This document shows, in pieces, positions 51,677 through 62,509 of a DNA stretch of 64,000 nucleotides. The DNA lies in the NCBI RefSeq assembly GCF_900290115.1, contig NZ_LT985749.1, positions 84,230 to 148,229 of the forward strand. Direction: 5' to 3'. Position numbers and translations under genes: made by a program. The notes under the pieces are model-generated. The model did no database searches. It saw nothing but the letters and a program-made list of their open reading frames with translations, and was not told the origin of the DNA. The stretch's first letter is position 1. Each line of letters begins with the position of its first letter. The DNA is from Alistipes sp. Marseille-P5061. Lineage in GTDB: Bacteria; Bacteroidota; Bacteroidia; Bacteroidales; Rikenellaceae.

Positions 51677-52785
51677 TATTCCGTAGGTTTGTTAGTTTCG
51701 TTGGACGTATGTTCCGCAGCGGCTCCGTCGGCTGTTGCGCCCGAGGCCTCTCCGCCGGCACCCTCTGCGGAGTGCTCGCCCGAAGGACGGGCTCCGCGGC
51801 GGCGGTGACGGCTGCGGCTGCGCGGGGCGGCGGACTGCTCCTGCGCCCCCTCGGCCGACCCCTTTTCGCCGGCTGCAGGCGCACCCTCTGCCGGTGCGGC
51901 ACTCGGTGCAGCGTGCTCAGCAGCGGCCGAAGCGGCTGCGGCCTCCGCACGAAGCGGCTCCTCGGAACGTGCCTCGGAACGAACTTCGGGCTGCGCTTCA
52001 CGCTCCGTCCGCGCGGCCGTGGACTCGGCCGTCTTGACGGCGGCAGGCTGCTCCGAAGCGGGTTTTCCGGCTGCGCTCCGCTCCACGGCTGCCGACTTCT
52101 CGGCACCAACGGGCTTCTCAGCGGCAACGGCCTTTTCCGCAGTCGCGGCATCTGTCTGCTTCCGGGCGGCGTCTCCGGCCGGTTTCCGGCGTTCGGCCGG
52201 ACGCTCCGACGGCGTCTGGGTCGTCTGGGCCGGGGCTGCGGCGGCATTGCGCGGAGCCGAGCCCTGCGGCTGCTCAGCGGCGGCGGCTTCACCGCGACCG
52301 CCCCGGTTGCGGCGGCGACGGCGCGACGAGGCGGAAGCCTCCCCCTCCTTCACGCCGGCAGCCTGTTGCGGACGGGCCGGAGCCTCGTTGCGGGCTCCCT
52401 TTGCGGCGGCTTTGCCGCGCTGCGGGGCCGTCTTCACGTCGGCACGGTTGCGGGGCTGTCCCTGCGGACGGGCGCCCTCCTCGCCCCGGCGTACGGAGGC
52501 GGCAGCGGCCGTCGATGCGTTGCGTCCCGAACGGCCATTGCGGCCGCGCCCGTTGCGCCCCTCGCCGCGCTGCGCCCCATGGTCGCCCCGGCGCGAGGCG
52601 TTTGCCGGCTCCTCCTTGCCGGAGGACAGGCCCACAAGCAGCACGCAGCAGGCCGCCACGGCGCCGAGCGCCTGGACGACGATTCCGGCCGTATGCCAGT
52701 CGGTCACCAGCCGGATAAGGAGCGAGGCCACTGCCAGTACGGCAACGGCCCACTCCAACAGAGTTCTTGTGCGGTTTTTCGTCAT
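51676..52785 (-). CDS. Ala/Arg-rich low-complexity membrane protein between guaB and guaA
   Basis: The 369-residue protein has two predicted membrane helices near the N-terminus ([20 protein letters not shown] and [20 protein letters not shown]). The remaining about 300 residues are disordered and rich in Ala, Arg, Glu and Pro ([20 protein letters not shown], then [20 protein letters not shown]). No domain is recognised. Exact junctions (start abutting the guaB stop, stop overlapping the guaA start) show it is translated with them. The extreme composition gives strong shadow frames on the other strand. Confidence 0.65.
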   Translation of the reverse strand: MTKNRTRTLLEWAVAVLAVASLLIRLVTDWHTAGIVVQALGAVAACCVLLVGLSSGKEEPANASRRGDHGAQRGEGRNGRGRNGRSGRNASTAAAASVRRGEEGARPQGQPRNRADVKTAPQRGKAAAKGARNEAPARPQQAAGVKEGEASASSRRRRRNRGGRGEAAAAEQPQGSAPRNAAAAPAQTTQTPSERPAERRKPAGDAARKQTDAATAEKAVAAEKPVGAEKSAAVERSAAGKPASEQPAAVKTAESTAARTEREAQPEVRSEARSEEPLRAEAAAASAAAEHAAPSAAPAEGAPAAGEKGSAEGAQEQSAAPRSRSRHRRRGARPSGEHSAEGAGGEASGATADGAAAEHTSNETNKPTE

Positions 52786-54258
52786 TTATCGTTCACTCGA
52801 GTAGTTGGGAGCTTCGCGCGTAATGGCCACGTCGTGCGGGTGGCTCTCATGCATGCCCGAAGCGGTGATTCGGATGAATTTGGCCGTCTGAAGCGTCGGG
52901 ATGTCCTTCGCGCCGCAGTAGCCCATGCCCGAACGCAGACCGCCGATGAGCTGGTAGACCGTCTCGCTGAGGGCACCCTTGAAGGGGACGCGGGCCTCGA
53001 TGCCTTCGGGCACCAGCTTGTTGATGTTGCACCCCTTCTGGAAGTAGCGGTCGGCCGAGCCCGCCTTCATGGCCTCGATGGAGCCCATGCCGCGGTAGGC
53101 CTTGAACTTGCGGCCGTTGTAGATAATCGTCTCGCCCGGAGCCTCCTCCGTGCCGGCGAACATCGAGCCAATCATCACGCAGTCGCCGCCTGCGGCAAGC
53201 GCCTTGACGATGTCGCCCGAGTAGCGCAGACCGCCGTCGGCGATGACCGGAACGCCCGAACCCTTGGCGGCCGATGCGGCGGCGTAGATGGCCGAGAGCT
53301 GCGGAACGCCCACGCCGGCGATGATGCGCGTGGTGCAAATCGAGCCGGGGCCAATACCCACCTTGATGCCGTCGGCACCGTGGTCAATCAGGTAGCGGGC
53401 CGCTTCGGCCGTGGCAATGTTGCCCACCACCACGTCCAGCTTCGGATATTCGGCCTTGATGCGCATCAGGGCGTTGACGATGTTGGCCGAGTGGCCGTGC
53501 GCCGAGTCGAGCACCACGGCGTCGACATCCTCGTCGACGAGCGCCTTGACACGCTCCATCATGTCGGGCGTGATGCCCACGCCGGCCGCTACGCGCAGAC
53601 GGCCCTTCTCGTCCTTGCAGGCATTGGGATGGTCCTGCACCTTGGTGATGTCCTTGTAGGTGATAAGTCCCACGAGCCGGCCTTCGTCGTCGACTACGGG
53701 GAGCTTTTCGATTTTGCTGCCCAGGAGCGTCTCCTGCGCCTCGCGCAGGTCGGTGCTGTGGGTCGTCACGAGCCGGTCACCGGGGGTCATCACCTCGGAG
53801 ATGCGGCGCTGCATGTCGCGCTGGAAGCGCAGGTCGCGGTTGGTCACGATGCCAATCAGACGGCGCCCGGCATCCACCACGGGAATGCCGCCGATTTTGT
53901 TCTCCTGCATCAATGCGAGGGCATCGCCGACGGTCTCCTCCTTGGAAATGGTCACCGGGTCGTAAATCATGCCGTTCTCGGCACGCTTCACACGACGCAC
54001 CTGCACGGCCTGCTCGGCAATGGACATGTTCTTGTGAATCACGCCGATACCTCCTTCGCGGGCAAGAGCTATCGCCAGCGGAGCCTCCGTGACGGTATCC
54101 ATCGCCGCGGAGACGATGGGGATGTTGAGCTGGATATTACGCGAGAATCGGGTCTTGACATTCACCTCTCGCGGCAACACTTCCGAATAGGCGGGTATGA
54201 GCAGCACGTCGTCGAAGGTAAGGCCTTCGGGCTGCACCCTTTCATTGATAAACGACAT
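52786..54258 (-). CDS. guaB: Inosine-5'-monophosphate dehydrogenase
   Basis: The start at 54258 ([20 protein letters not shown]) gives 490 residues; longer upstream frames overlap the promoter. The IMPDH barrel holds two CBS domains (residues about 90-210; [20 protein letters not shown]) and the catalytic Cys loop [20 protein letters not shown]. It makes XMP from IMP with NAD, the rate-limiting step of GMP synthesis. It is the first gene of the operon with guaA. Confidence 0.97.
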   Translation of the reverse strand: MSFINERVQPEGLTFDDVLLIPAYSEVLPREVNVKTRFSRNIQLNIPIVSAAMDTVTEAPLAIALAREGGIGVIHKNMSIAEQAVQVRRVKRAENGMIYDPVTISKEETVGDALALMQENKIGGIPVVDAGRRLIGIVTNRDLRFQRDMQRRISEVMTPGDRLVTTHSTDLREAQETLLGSKIEKLPVVDDEGRLVGLITYKDITKVQDHPNACKDEKGRLRVAAGVGITPDMMERVKALVDEDVDAVVLDSAHGHSANIVNALMRIKAEYPKLDVVVGNIATAEAARYLIDHGADGIKVGIGPGSICTTRIIAGVGVPQLSAIYAAASAAKGSGVPVIADGGLRYSGDIVKALAAGGDCVMIGSMFAGTEEAPGETIIYNGRKFKAYRGMGSIEAMKAGSADRYFQKGCNINKLVPEGIEARVPFKGALSETVYQLIGGLRSGMGYCGAKDIPTLQTAKFIRITASGMHESHPHDVAITREAPNYSSER

Positions 54259-54282
54259 AAGAACGTGGATTTTTGTTGCCTG

Positions 54283-54290
54283 CAAAAATA
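54283..54290 (-). promoter_or_regulatory. -7 promoter element (TATTTTTG) of guaB
   Basis: The exact TAnnTTTG match on the minus strand, 24 bp upstream of the chosen guaB start, decides that start. Confidence 0.55.
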
Positions 54291-54475
54291 AGCATTTTTT
54301 TCGAACGGCCCAAACCTGCAACGAATTTCCTACGGAAAAGATGACCGAGCGCGCCGCACCCGCTCCGCGCCCGGAGGCAAAAGAGGAAAAAGACGAAGGG
54401 GCGCACCCTTGCGGGAGGCCCCTTCGGAGGTTTGCTGCCGCCGGACCGTGAAGTCGCGGCGCTCTGCGTCCGAGA

Positions 54476-55291
54476 TTAATACTGCTCCTTCTCGTTGGGG
54501 AAGTCGCACTCCTTCACGTCGGCCACGTAGCGCTCGACGGCATCGGTCATCACCGTGTGCAGGTCGGCATAGCGGCGCAGGAAGCGGGGCGAGAAGCCCT
54601 TGTTGATGCCCAGCATGTCGTGGATGACCAGCACCTGGCCGTCGCAGCCCGGGCCGGCGCCGATGCCGATGGTCGGCGTCGGGATTTCACTCGTCACGCG
54701 CGTTGCCAGCGCCGCGGGAATCTTCTCGAGGACGATGCCGAAGCACCCCGCCTCGCTCAGCAGATGGGCGTCACGCACGAGCTTGGCCGCCTCGGCCTCC
54801 TCCTTGGCGCGGACGTTGTAGGTGCCGAACTTGTGAATCGACTGGGGCGTCAGTCCCAGGTGACCCATGACGGGGATGCCCGCCGAGAGGATGCGCTGCA
54901 CCGACTCGAGCACCTCCTCGCCGCCCTCCATCTTCACGGCGTCGGCCTCGGTCTCCTTCATGATGCGCACGGCCGAGTCGAGCGCCACCTTCGAGTTGCC
55001 CTGATAGGTGCCGAACGGCAGGTCGACCACCACCAGCGCACGCTGCACGGCGCGCACCACCGAGCGGGCGTGGTAAATCATCATATCGAGCGTAATGGGG
55101 AGCGTCGTCTCGTAGCCGGCCATCACGTTGGCCGCCGAGTCGCCCACCAGAATCACATCGACTCCGGCGGCATCGACAATCTTCGCCATCGAATAATCAT
55201 ACGAGGTGAGCATGGCGATTTTCTCGCCGCGCTGCTTCATTTCCGTGAGCCGGTAAGTCGTCACGGCCCGAACGGTGCTTTCTACAGACAT
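54476..55291 (-). CDS. panB: 3-methyl-2-oxobutanoate hydroxymethyltransferase
   Basis: The 271-residue protein has the PanB core: [20 protein letters not shown], then [20 protein letters not shown] (metal-binding Asp), [12 protein letters not shown], and [20 protein letters not shown]. It makes ketopantoate in pantothenate and CoA synthesis. It stands alone with its own promoter. Confidence 0.96.
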   Translation of the reverse strand: MSVESTVRAVTTYRLTEMKQRGEKIAMLTSYDYSMAKIVDAAGVDVILVGDSAANVMAGYETTLPITLDMMIYHARSVVRAVQRALVVVDLPFGTYQGNSKVALDSAVRIMKETEADAVKMEGGEEVLESVQRILSAGIPVMGHLGLTPQSIHKFGTYNVRAKEEAEAAKLVRDAHLLSEAGCFGIVLEKIPAALATRVTSEIPTPTIGIGAGPGCDGQVLVIHDMLGINKGFSPRFLRRYADLHTVMTDAVERYVADVKECDFPNEKEQY

Positions 55292-55366
55292 CTTTTTTGC
55301 GTTTAGTACTTAGCGTTGTACGGCCGGCCGGGCCCGCTGCGGGCGGCACGCCGGTCAAAATCGGGG

Positions 55367-55374
55367 CAAAGGTA
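55367..55374 (-). promoter_or_regulatory. -7 promoter element (TACCTTTG) of panB
   Basis: Exact TAnnTTTG match on the minus strand, 75 bp upstream of the panB start. Confidence 0.5.
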
Positions 55375-55453
55375 GTGCATGGCGGCGGCACAAGCAAATT
55401 TTTTTCACCCTGCGGCCTCCGCGCACCTGTTCAGGGGCGGCCCGGCGGCTCAG

Positions 55454-55523
55454 CGGCAGCGGCCCGGCACCTCAGCGCCTCAGCAGCCCGGCAGCTCTGC
55501 GGCAGCGACCCGGCACCTCAGCG
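55454..55523. repeat. GC-rich 24-bp direct repeat
   Basis: The unit CGGCAGCGGCCCGGCACCTC... at 55454-55477 recurs at 55500-55523 with one mismatch, within a GC-rich spacer. No gene is credible here. Confidence 0.6.
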
Positions 55524-55533
55524 GCCCGGCGCC

Positions 55534-56064
55534 TCAGCGTGCCAGCTGGCGGAAGAACTCCCACAGCACGACGCCCCCCGAGACCGAGACGTTGAGCGAG
55601 TGCTTCGTCCCCGCCTGCGGAATCTCCAGCGCCCCGTCGCACAGGTCGACGGCCTGCTGCGAGACCCCCTCCACCTCGTTGCCGAAGACCAGGGCGTACT
55701 TCACCCCCGGCTCGACGCGGAAGCGCTCGAGCGAACAGGCCCCCTCGACCTGCTCGACGGCCAGCAGGCGGTAGCCCTCTGCACGCAGCGCCTCGAGGCA
55801 GTCGGTCGTCTGCCCGGCATGGTGCCACACGACGGTGGCCTCGGCACCGAGCGCCGACTTGTGAATCTCGCGCGAAGGGGGCACCGCCGTGATGCCGCAC
55901 AGGTGGATGCACTCCACGGCAAAGGCGTCGCCCGTGCGGAAAAAGGCACCCACGTTCTGGGCCGACCGCACGTTGTCAAGCACCACCGCAACGGGCATCT
56001 TCTCCCGGGCGGCAAACTCCTCGGGCGTGGGACGTCCGAGCTCTTCGTTGGTAATCTTGCGCAT
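55534..56064 (-). CDS. SpoU/TrmH-type RNA 2'-O-methyltransferase
   Basis: The 176-residue protein has the SPOUT fold motifs VVLDNVRSAQNVGAFFRTGD, then ALVFGNEVEGVSQQAVDLCD and SLNVSVSGGVVLWEFFRQL (motifs 1-3 with the SAM-binding knot). It methylates tRNA or rRNA; the substrate cannot be told from sequence by eye. It is divergent from the next gene. Confidence 0.88.
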   Translation of the reverse strand: MRKITNEELGRPTPEEFAAREKMPVAVVLDNVRSAQNVGAFFRTGDAFAVECIHLCGITAVPPSREIHKSALGAEATVVWHHAGQTTDCLEALRAEGYRLLAVEQVEGACSLERFRVEPGVKYALVFGNEVEGVSQQAVDLCDGALEIPQAGTKHSLNVSVSGGVVLWEFFRQLAR

Positions 56065-56083
56065 TGCTCCTCTAATTTGGATG

Positions 56084-56121
56084 CAAATGTAACCAAATTT
56101 GAAATCTTTTCCCTACTTTTG
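56084..56121. promoter_or_regulatory. Divergent promoter pair
   Basis: TACATTTG on the minus strand (56084-56091) serves the methyltransferase gene (start 56064). TACTTTTG on the plus strand (56114-56121) serves the outer-membrane protein gene (start 56150). Both match TAnnTTTG exactly. Confidence 0.6.
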
Positions 56122-56149
56122 TCGGTTGATTGCAACCCTGCAACTGCGC

Positions 56150-57277
56150 ATGAAGAAAATTCGAATCATCCTCACGCTGCTGACGGCCCTCTGCGCCGCC
56201 CGACTCTCGGCCCAGGAGCTCTTCGTCGACGTCGACTTCCGGACCTACTTCGACAACAAGGAGTTCGGCAGCTGCACCTTCACCGTGCCCGAACCCGAGA
56301 AGGTCTCGGGCACCGACTTCGCCGCCCGCCTCACCCCGCGCATCGGTCTGCGCTGGGAGGAGAAGAACTCGCTGGTCTTCGGTGCCGACATGGTCCAGAA
56401 CTTCGGTGAACCCGGCTCGCAATTCCTCTCGGAGGTGAAGCCCGTGATGTACTACCAGTTCCAGACGCCCCGAGTGCGGGCCGTGGCCGGCATCTTCACG
56501 CGCGACCTGACCCACGACGAGGACTACTCGACGGCCTTCTTCTCGCTCGCCGAGCGCTTCGTCCACAACCGCATGAACGGCGTCCTGGCCCAGTACAACG
56601 GCCGGCGCGGCTCCTACGTCGAGTTCGTCTGCGACTGGGAGGGGATGTACTCCACCGCCTCGCGCGAGAAGTTCCGGATTCTCAGCTCGGGGCGCCACTT
56701 CCTCGACCACTTCTACTACGGCTACAACCTCACGCTGCTCCACTTCGCCTTCCAGAAGGACGCTCCGCTCGAGAACGTGGTCGACTACCTGCTCGTCAAC
56801 CCGACGGTGGGTGTGAAGTTCAAGGCCTTCTTCGACTTCGACATCCACCTCGGACTGCTCCAGACGGCGCAGCGCGACCGCAGCTTCGGCCACTCGTGGG
56901 AGCTGCCCCGCATGGGCGAATTCGGGCTGCGCATGAGCCGCTGGGGATTCACGCTCGACGAGCGCATCTACTTCGGCGGAAACCTCTGCCCCTTCTACGG
57001 CGGACACGACTACGTGACCGAGGGCGGCGAAACGGTCTACATCCCCTACGGCCGCGCGCTCTATCCGGGCGAGAGCTTCTTCCGCACCCAGCGCGGCTTC
57101 TACAACCGCGCGTCGCTCTCCTACGCCAAACACTTCTTCCACGACACGGTGCGCGTGCGCGCCGAGTTCGTCACCCACTGCGACGGCTCGGGGCTGGGCA
57201 CGCAGCAGCTGCTCGACGTGGCCGTAAAGTTCCTCAAACCGGTCTACAACAGCCGAAACCACAAACACGGACATTAA
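56150..57277 (+). CDS. Outer-membrane beta-barrel-like protein of unknown function
   Basis: The start at 56150 (MKKIRIILTLLTALCAARLS) gives 375 residues with a signal peptide ending SAQ. The rest shows alternating aromatic beta-strands (SLVFGADMVQNFGEPGSQFL, then PVMYYQFQTPRVRAVAGIFT, then HFLDHFYYGYNLTLLHFAFQ). It is consistent with an outer-membrane barrel. No family name is certain to me. It is 26 bp from glnS, so they may be transcribed together. Confidence 0.6.
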   Translation: MKKIRIILTLLTALCAARLSAQELFVDVDFRTYFDNKEFGSCTFTVPEPEKVSGTDFAARLTPRIGLRWEEKNSLVFGADMVQNFGEPGSQFLSEVKPVMYYQFQTPRVRAVAGIFTRDLTHDEDYSTAFFSLAERFVHNRMNGVLAQYNGRRGSYVEFVCDWEGMYSTASREKFRILSSGRHFLDHFYYGYNLTLLHFAFQKDAPLENVVDYLLVNPTVGVKFKAFFDFDIHLGLLQTAQRDRSFGHSWELPRMGEFGLRMSRWGFTLDERIYFGGNLCPFYGGHDYVTEGGETVYIPYGRALYPGESFFRTQRGFYNRASLSYAKHFFHDTVRVRAEFVTHCDGSGLGTQQLLDVAVKFLKPVYNSRNHKHGH

Positions 57278-57303
57278 ACAGACATTAACAGACATTATAT
57301 ATT

Positions 57304-58986
57304 ATGGCAGCAACCGAAACCACCGAAACCCGCGAGAAGTCGCTGAACTTTCTCGAGGAGATTATCGAAAAATCGCTGGCCGACGGCAGCGTGAAGGAGA
57401 TTCAGACCCGCTTCCCGCCCGAGCCGAACGGCTATCTGCACATCGGCCACGCCAAGAGCATCTGCATCAACTTCGGCCTGGCAAAGAAATACGGCGGCAA
57501 GTGCAACCTGCGCTTCGACGACACGAACCCCGTCAAGGAGGATGTCGAGTATGTCGACTCCATCAAGCGCGACATCCACTGGCTCGGCTTCGACTGGGCG
57601 CTGGAGCGCTACGCGTCGGACTACTTCGACCAGCTCTACGAGTGGGCCGTCCTCCTCATCAAGAAGGGGCTGGCCTACGTCGACGACCAGACCCAGGAGC
57701 AGATTCGCGAGAACCGCGGCACGGTCTCCGTACCGGGCACCCCGTCGCCGTGGCGCGACCGCTCGGTGGAGGAGAACCTCGACCTCTTCGAGCGGATGAA
57801 GCGCGGCGAGTTCCCCGACGGCTCGAAGGTGCTGCGTGCGAAAATCGACATGGCGCACCCCAACATGCTCTTCCGCGACCCCATCATGTACCGCATCATC
57901 CACGCCGAACACCACCGCACGGGCAACAAGTGGTGCATCTACCCGATGTACGACTACGCCCACGGCCAGAGCGACTCGATTGAGCACATCACCCACTCAA
58001 TCTGCACGCTCGAGTTCGACGTCCACCGTCCGCTCTACGACTGGTTCATCCAGGCGCTGGGCATCTTCCCGTCGCATCAGTACGAGTTCGCGCGGCTCAA
58101 CCTCACCTACACGCTCATGTCGAAGCGCCGCCTGCTGAAGCTCGTGCAGGAGGGCGCCGTGATGGGCTGGGACGACCCCCGCATGCCGACCATCTGCGCC
58201 CTGCGCCGCAAGGGCTACACCCCCGCATCGGTGCGCAACTTCGCCGAGATGGTGGGCGTCGCCAAGCGCGACAACGTCATCGACCTGGGCAAGCTCGAGT
58301 ACTGCGTACGCGAAGACCTGAACAAGGTGGCCGAGCGCCGCATGGCCGTGCTCAACCCCCTGAAGGTGGTCATCACCAACTACGACGCCGCGAAGACCGA
58401 GTACTTCAAGGCGGTGAACAACCCCGAGAACGAGGCCGCCGGCACGCGCGAGGTACCCTTCTCGCGCGAACTCTACATCGAGCGCGACGACTTCATGGAG
58501 AATCCCCCCAAGAAGTTCTTCCGCCTGCAGCCCGGCGGCGAGGTGCGCCTGCGCTACTCCTACCTCATCAAGTGCGAGGAGGTGATTAAGGATGCCGAGG
58601 GCAACATCACGGAGCTGCACTGCACCTACGACCCGATGTCGGGCGAGGGCTCGTCGAGCGACGGCCGCCGCGTCAAGGGTGTCATCCACTGGGTATCGGC
58701 TCCGCACGCCGTCGAAGCCGAAATCCGCCTCTTCAACCCTCTCTTCACGAAGGAGAACCCCGACGACGTGGAGGAGGGCAAGACGTGGGAGGACAACCTC
58801 AACCCCGACTCGATGGTCAAAATCAAGGGTTACCTCGAGCCCTCGCTGCGCGACGTGCCCGTCGGCCAGGCCGTGCAGTTCGAGCGCGTGGGCTACTTCT
58901 GCCCCGACACGGACTCGACGCCCGACCATCTGGTCTTCAACCGCACGGTGACGCTCAAGGATTCGTGGGCCAAAATCAACAAGTAG
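57304..58986 (+). CDS. glnS: Glutaminyl-tRNA synthetase
   Basis: The 560-residue protein is of normal size. The class I motifs are [20 protein letters not shown] (HIGH) and [20 protein letters not shown] (KMSKS-like MSKRR). The eukaryote-type tRNA synthetase C-terminal barrel is also present. It charges tRNA(Gln). The leader before the start holds three short ACATTA repeats (57269-57300). Confidence 0.97.
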   Translation: MAATETTETREKSLNFLEEIIEKSLADGSVKEIQTRFPPEPNGYLHIGHAKSICINFGLAKKYGGKCNLRFDDTNPVKEDVEYVDSIKRDIHWLGFDWALERYASDYFDQLYEWAVLLIKKGLAYVDDQTQEQIRENRGTVSVPGTPSPWRDRSVEENLDLFERMKRGEFPDGSKVLRAKIDMAHPNMLFRDPIMYRIIHAEHHRTGNKWCIYPMYDYAHGQSDSIEHITHSICTLEFDVHRPLYDWFIQALGIFPSHQYEFARLNLTYTLMSKRRLLKLVQEGAVMGWDDPRMPTICALRRKGYTPASVRNFAEMVGVAKRDNVIDLGKLEYCVREDLNKVAERRMAVLNPLKVVITNYDAAKTEYFKAVNNPENEAAGTREVPFSRELYIERDDFMENPPKKFFRLQPGGEVRLRYSYLIKCEEVIKDAEGNITELHCTYDPMSGEGSSSDGRRVKGVIHWVSAPHAVEAEIRLFNPLFTKENPDDVEEGKTWEDNLNPDSMVKIKGYLEPSLRDVPVGQAVQFERVGYFCPDTDSTPDHLVFNRTVTLKDSWAKINK

Positions 58987-59060
58987 CCCCGCCTCCCGAC
59001 TGCCCTGCCCTGCCCTGACATCCGACTGCCCCGCCACGTCCGACGCCCCAGTCGAGGGCA

Positions 59061-59155
59061 ACAAACCGGGCCGCCGGTGACAAGCCGGGCAGCAGACGAC
59101 AAGCCGGGCAGACGGCAACGAACCGGGCTGCTGGTGACAAACCGGGCCACGGGCC
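59061..59155. repeat. Five 19-bp tandem repeats after glnS
   Basis: Consecutive 19-bp units beginning AC(A/G)A(A/G)CCGGGC occur at 59061, 59080, 59099, 59118 and 59137, diverged in the last eight bases. They lie in a 337-bp spacer without a gene, between glnS and fbp. Confidence 0.75.
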
Positions 59156-59323
59156 GCTGAAACCGCTCCGCCCCGCCGCTTTACGATGAAGCGACGGGGC
59201 GGAGCTCTTTTGTCCGGGAGGCCCTTTTCTTTGGGTGCGAAGAGCGTTTGCCCGAAAAAGTATTTCCTTTTTCGGAAATTTGTTTCTAACTTGCTCTACC
59301 GCAACCCTTAAAAAGAGACCGAC

Positions 59324-60337
<1,014 letters not shown>

Positions 60338-60378
60338 GCGGCGGCGCGGAAGGGCGCTGCACCGCCCTCTTGCAGACA

Positions 60379-60412
60379 AAAATCCCCGACTTCTCACGAA
60401 GCCGGGGATTTT
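60379..60412. terminator. Terminator of fbp
   Basis: AAAATCCCCGACTT and AAGCCGGGGATTTT form a 14-bp stem with one mismatch. T/A tails on both sides make it bidirectional, though the gene downstream (60565) is 150 bp away. Confidence 0.8.
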
Positions 60413-60517
60413 CATGATTTATGCCGGAGCGTATCTGAACCGAAAGATGCCCGTTTTTGGGTGGGGCACCCGCCGGAATCACATGGTCCGCAAGTTCAGG
60501 GCTGAGGGCGAAACAGC

Positions 60518-60557
60518 CTTCTCCTTCTCCTTCTCCTTCTCCTTCTTCTCCTTCTTC
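60518..60557. repeat. Hexanucleotide repeat (CTTCTC)n
   Basis: About six to seven imperfect units of CTTCTC sit 8 bp beyond the glycosyltransferase stop codon. Such tracts can change in length. Confidence 0.7.
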
Positions 60558-60564
60558 CCCCCCG

Positions 60565-61602
60565 TTACATCATCCGGCCGAAGGTGCGGCGCCCGAGCAG
60601 GTAGCGCAGCACGATGGAGCCGTCGTAGACATGCCGCCGCAGCGCACGTTCGCGCTCGCCGCACACGCGCTCGGAGTCGAGCAGCGCCCGCGTCTCGAGC
60701 CGCTTGCGGGAGAGCATCGGATGCCACCGCACGAAGTCGCGGTAGGCGCGCCCCACGGCCCGGAAGTTGTCCCAGCGCCCCTGCGCCAGGTAGGAGAGGG
60801 CCGCCAGCAGGTCCAGCATCGGCCGCACGACGGCCACGATGAGGCGCTGCAGGGGCGACGAGCACTTGTAGAGCATCGCCAGATTGTTGCGGTGGTTGTA
60901 GAAGACCTTCGACGGCGAGTCGGTCTGCAGCGTGCCTCCGCCCAGATGGTAGACCGTGCTGCCGGGGACAATCCGCACCCGGTAGCCCGCCAGCTGCATC
61001 CGCCAGCAGAGGTCAATCTCCTCCATGTGAGCGAAGAAGTCGGCGTCGAAGCCCCCCAGCGCCCGGAAGACATCGGCCCGGCAGCAGAAGGCGGCGCCCG
61101 TCACCCAGAAGACGTCGCGCGCATCGTCGTACTGCCCCTCGTCGCGCTCGGTGCACTTCAGAATCCGGCCGCGGCAGAAGGGATAACCCAGAAAATCGAT
61201 GTATCCGCCCGCCGCACCGGCATACTCGAACTTCTCGGGCTCGCAGAGCGACCGCAGGCGGGGCGCAACGGCCGCCACGTCGGGATGGCGCTCCAGTTCG
61301 GCGATGAGCGGCGCGAGCCACCCCGCGGGGGTCTCGACGTCGGAGTTAAGCAGCACGTAGTAGTCCGCCTCGATGTGTTCGAGCGCGCGGTCGTAGCCGC
61401 CCGCAAAGCCGTAATTGGCATCCATCGTCACCACCTCGACCCCGGGGAACTCTTCGCGGAGCAGCCGCAGCGAGTCGTCCGTCGAGCCGTTGTCGGCCAC
61501 GACCACGCCGGCCCCGTCGGCCGCCGCCACGACGCTCGGCAGGAAGCGGCGCAGATGCTCCGCACCGTTCCAGTTGAGTATGACGATTTTAACCGTTGAC
61601 AT
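60565..61602 (-). CDS. Family 2 glycosyltransferase
   Basis: The start at 61602 (MSTVKIVILNWNGAEHLRRF) gives 345 residues. The GT-A fold shows VVVADNGSTDDSLRLL (nucleotide-sugar site) and DYYVLLNSDVETPAGWLAPL with the DxD-like motif; HMEEIDLCWRMQLAGYRVRI is the ED(x)W block. The C-terminal membrane-associated region contains RLIVAVVRPMLDLLAALSYL. It probably builds a cell-surface polysaccharide or lipid-linked glycan. It overlaps the acyltransferase by 14 bp. Confidence 0.9.
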   Translation of the reverse strand: MSTVKIVILNWNGAEHLRRFLPSVVAAADGAGVVVADNGSTDDSLRLLREEFPGVEVVTMDANYGFAGGYDRALEHIEADYYVLLNSDVETPAGWLAPLIAELERHPDVAAVAPRLRSLCEPEKFEYAGAAGGYIDFLGYPFCRGRILKCTERDEGQYDDARDVFWVTGAAFCCRADVFRALGGFDADFFAHMEEIDLCWRMQLAGYRVRIVPGSTVYHLGGGTLQTDSPSKVFYNHRNNLAMLYKCSSPLQRLIVAVVRPMLDLLAALSYLAQGRWDNFRAVGRAYRDFVRWHPMLSRKRLETRALLDSERVCGERERALRRHVYDGSIVLRYLLGRRTFGRMM

Positions 61603-62509
61603 TCGTGCGTTTGTGTTTCCAGCGGCGGTGCGACCATATCCACAGCTCGGGCTGGGCGACAATCTCCGCCTCGAGCCGGCGCACGTAGCGCTCCGTAATT
61701 TCGTTGGGCTCGACCACCTCCTCGCCGTCATAGAGCAGGTCGAACGACATCTCGTAGCGGCCGCGGCGCAGCCGCTTCATGCGGACGAAATAGACGGGGA
61801 GGTGGCAGCGCAGGGCCAGCTTCTCGCCGCCGTCGAAGAATATCGTATCCTGATTGAGGAAGCGGAACCAGTGGCTGTCGGGACGCCGCGGCGGGTTCTG
61901 GTCGGCGATGAGCCCCATGACGAGGTTCTTGCCGTCGATGCCCTTCTCGCGGTTGCGCAGGTAGAAGCGCAGGCACTCCTTCATGGCCACCGTGGTCGAA
62001 TTCTCGTAGTTGCGCAGCCGCTGGTAGAAGCACTCCATCACCACGCTGCGCAGCGGATGGTAGACCGCAACGAGCATCTGCGAGGGTTCGTAGAGCCCCC
62101 AGTAGGAGCAGTACTCCCAGCAGCCGTAGTGGGCCGTCAGCGCAATCCAGTCGCGCCCCCTGACGGCGGCGCGGTGCTCCTCGAGCCCCTTGACCGTCAG
62201 CACCGTGCGGGCCTTGTCGGCGCTCATGTGGGCCATGTTGACCGTATCGACGAACAGCTCGGAGAGCGTGCGGTAGTACTTGCGGCGGATGGCGGTCAGC
62301 TCGTCGTCGCTCTTCTCGGGGAAGGAGTTGCGCAGGTTCTGCCACACCACCTTGCGGCGGTAGCGCAGCACGTAGCAGAGCAGCACGTAGAAGAGATTCT
62401 CGACCACGTAGTATTTGAACCAGTAGGGCATCACGGCGAAGAGCCATGCCCAGAGCCAGAGCAGCTCCAAACCTACCCGTTGCGCGAATGTCAGTTTCTG
62501 ATGATTCAT
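61589..62509 (-). CDS. Lipid A-type (LpxL-like) acyltransferase
   Basis: The start at 62509 (MNHQKLTFAQRVGLELLWLW) gives 306 residues with an N-terminal membrane anchor (ELLWLWAWLFAVMPYWFKYY). The acyltransferase motif is ALTAHYGCWEYCSYWGLYEP, a lysophospholipid/lipid A acyltransferase HxxxxE/D-type block (H with C-W-E). The second block is GLIADQNPPRRPDSHWFRFL, as in LpxL/HtrB. It likely adds a secondary acyl chain to lipid A. It overlaps the DUF389 gene by 4 bp (ATGA). Confidence 0.85.
   Translation of the reverse strand: MNHQKLTFAQRVGLELLWLWAWLFAVMPYWFKYYVVENLFYVLLCYVLRYRRKVVWQNLRNSFPEKSDDELTAIRRKYYRTLSELFVDTVNMAHMSADKARTVLTVKGLEEHRAAVRGRDWIALTAHYGCWEYCSYWGLYEPSQMLVAVYHPLRSVVMECFYQRLRNYENSTTVAMKECLRFYLRNREKGIDGKNLVMGLIADQNPPRRPDSHWFRFLNQDTIFFDGGEKLALRCHLPVYFVRMKRLRRGRYEMSFDLLYDGEEVVEPNEITERYVRRLEAEIVAQPELWIWSHRRWKHKRTNVNG

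Noticed and set aside
51709..54291. 860-codon plus-strand frame opposite guaB and the Ala-rich gene
   Set aside because: Antisense to guaB and to a low-complexity gene that naturally leaves the other strand open.
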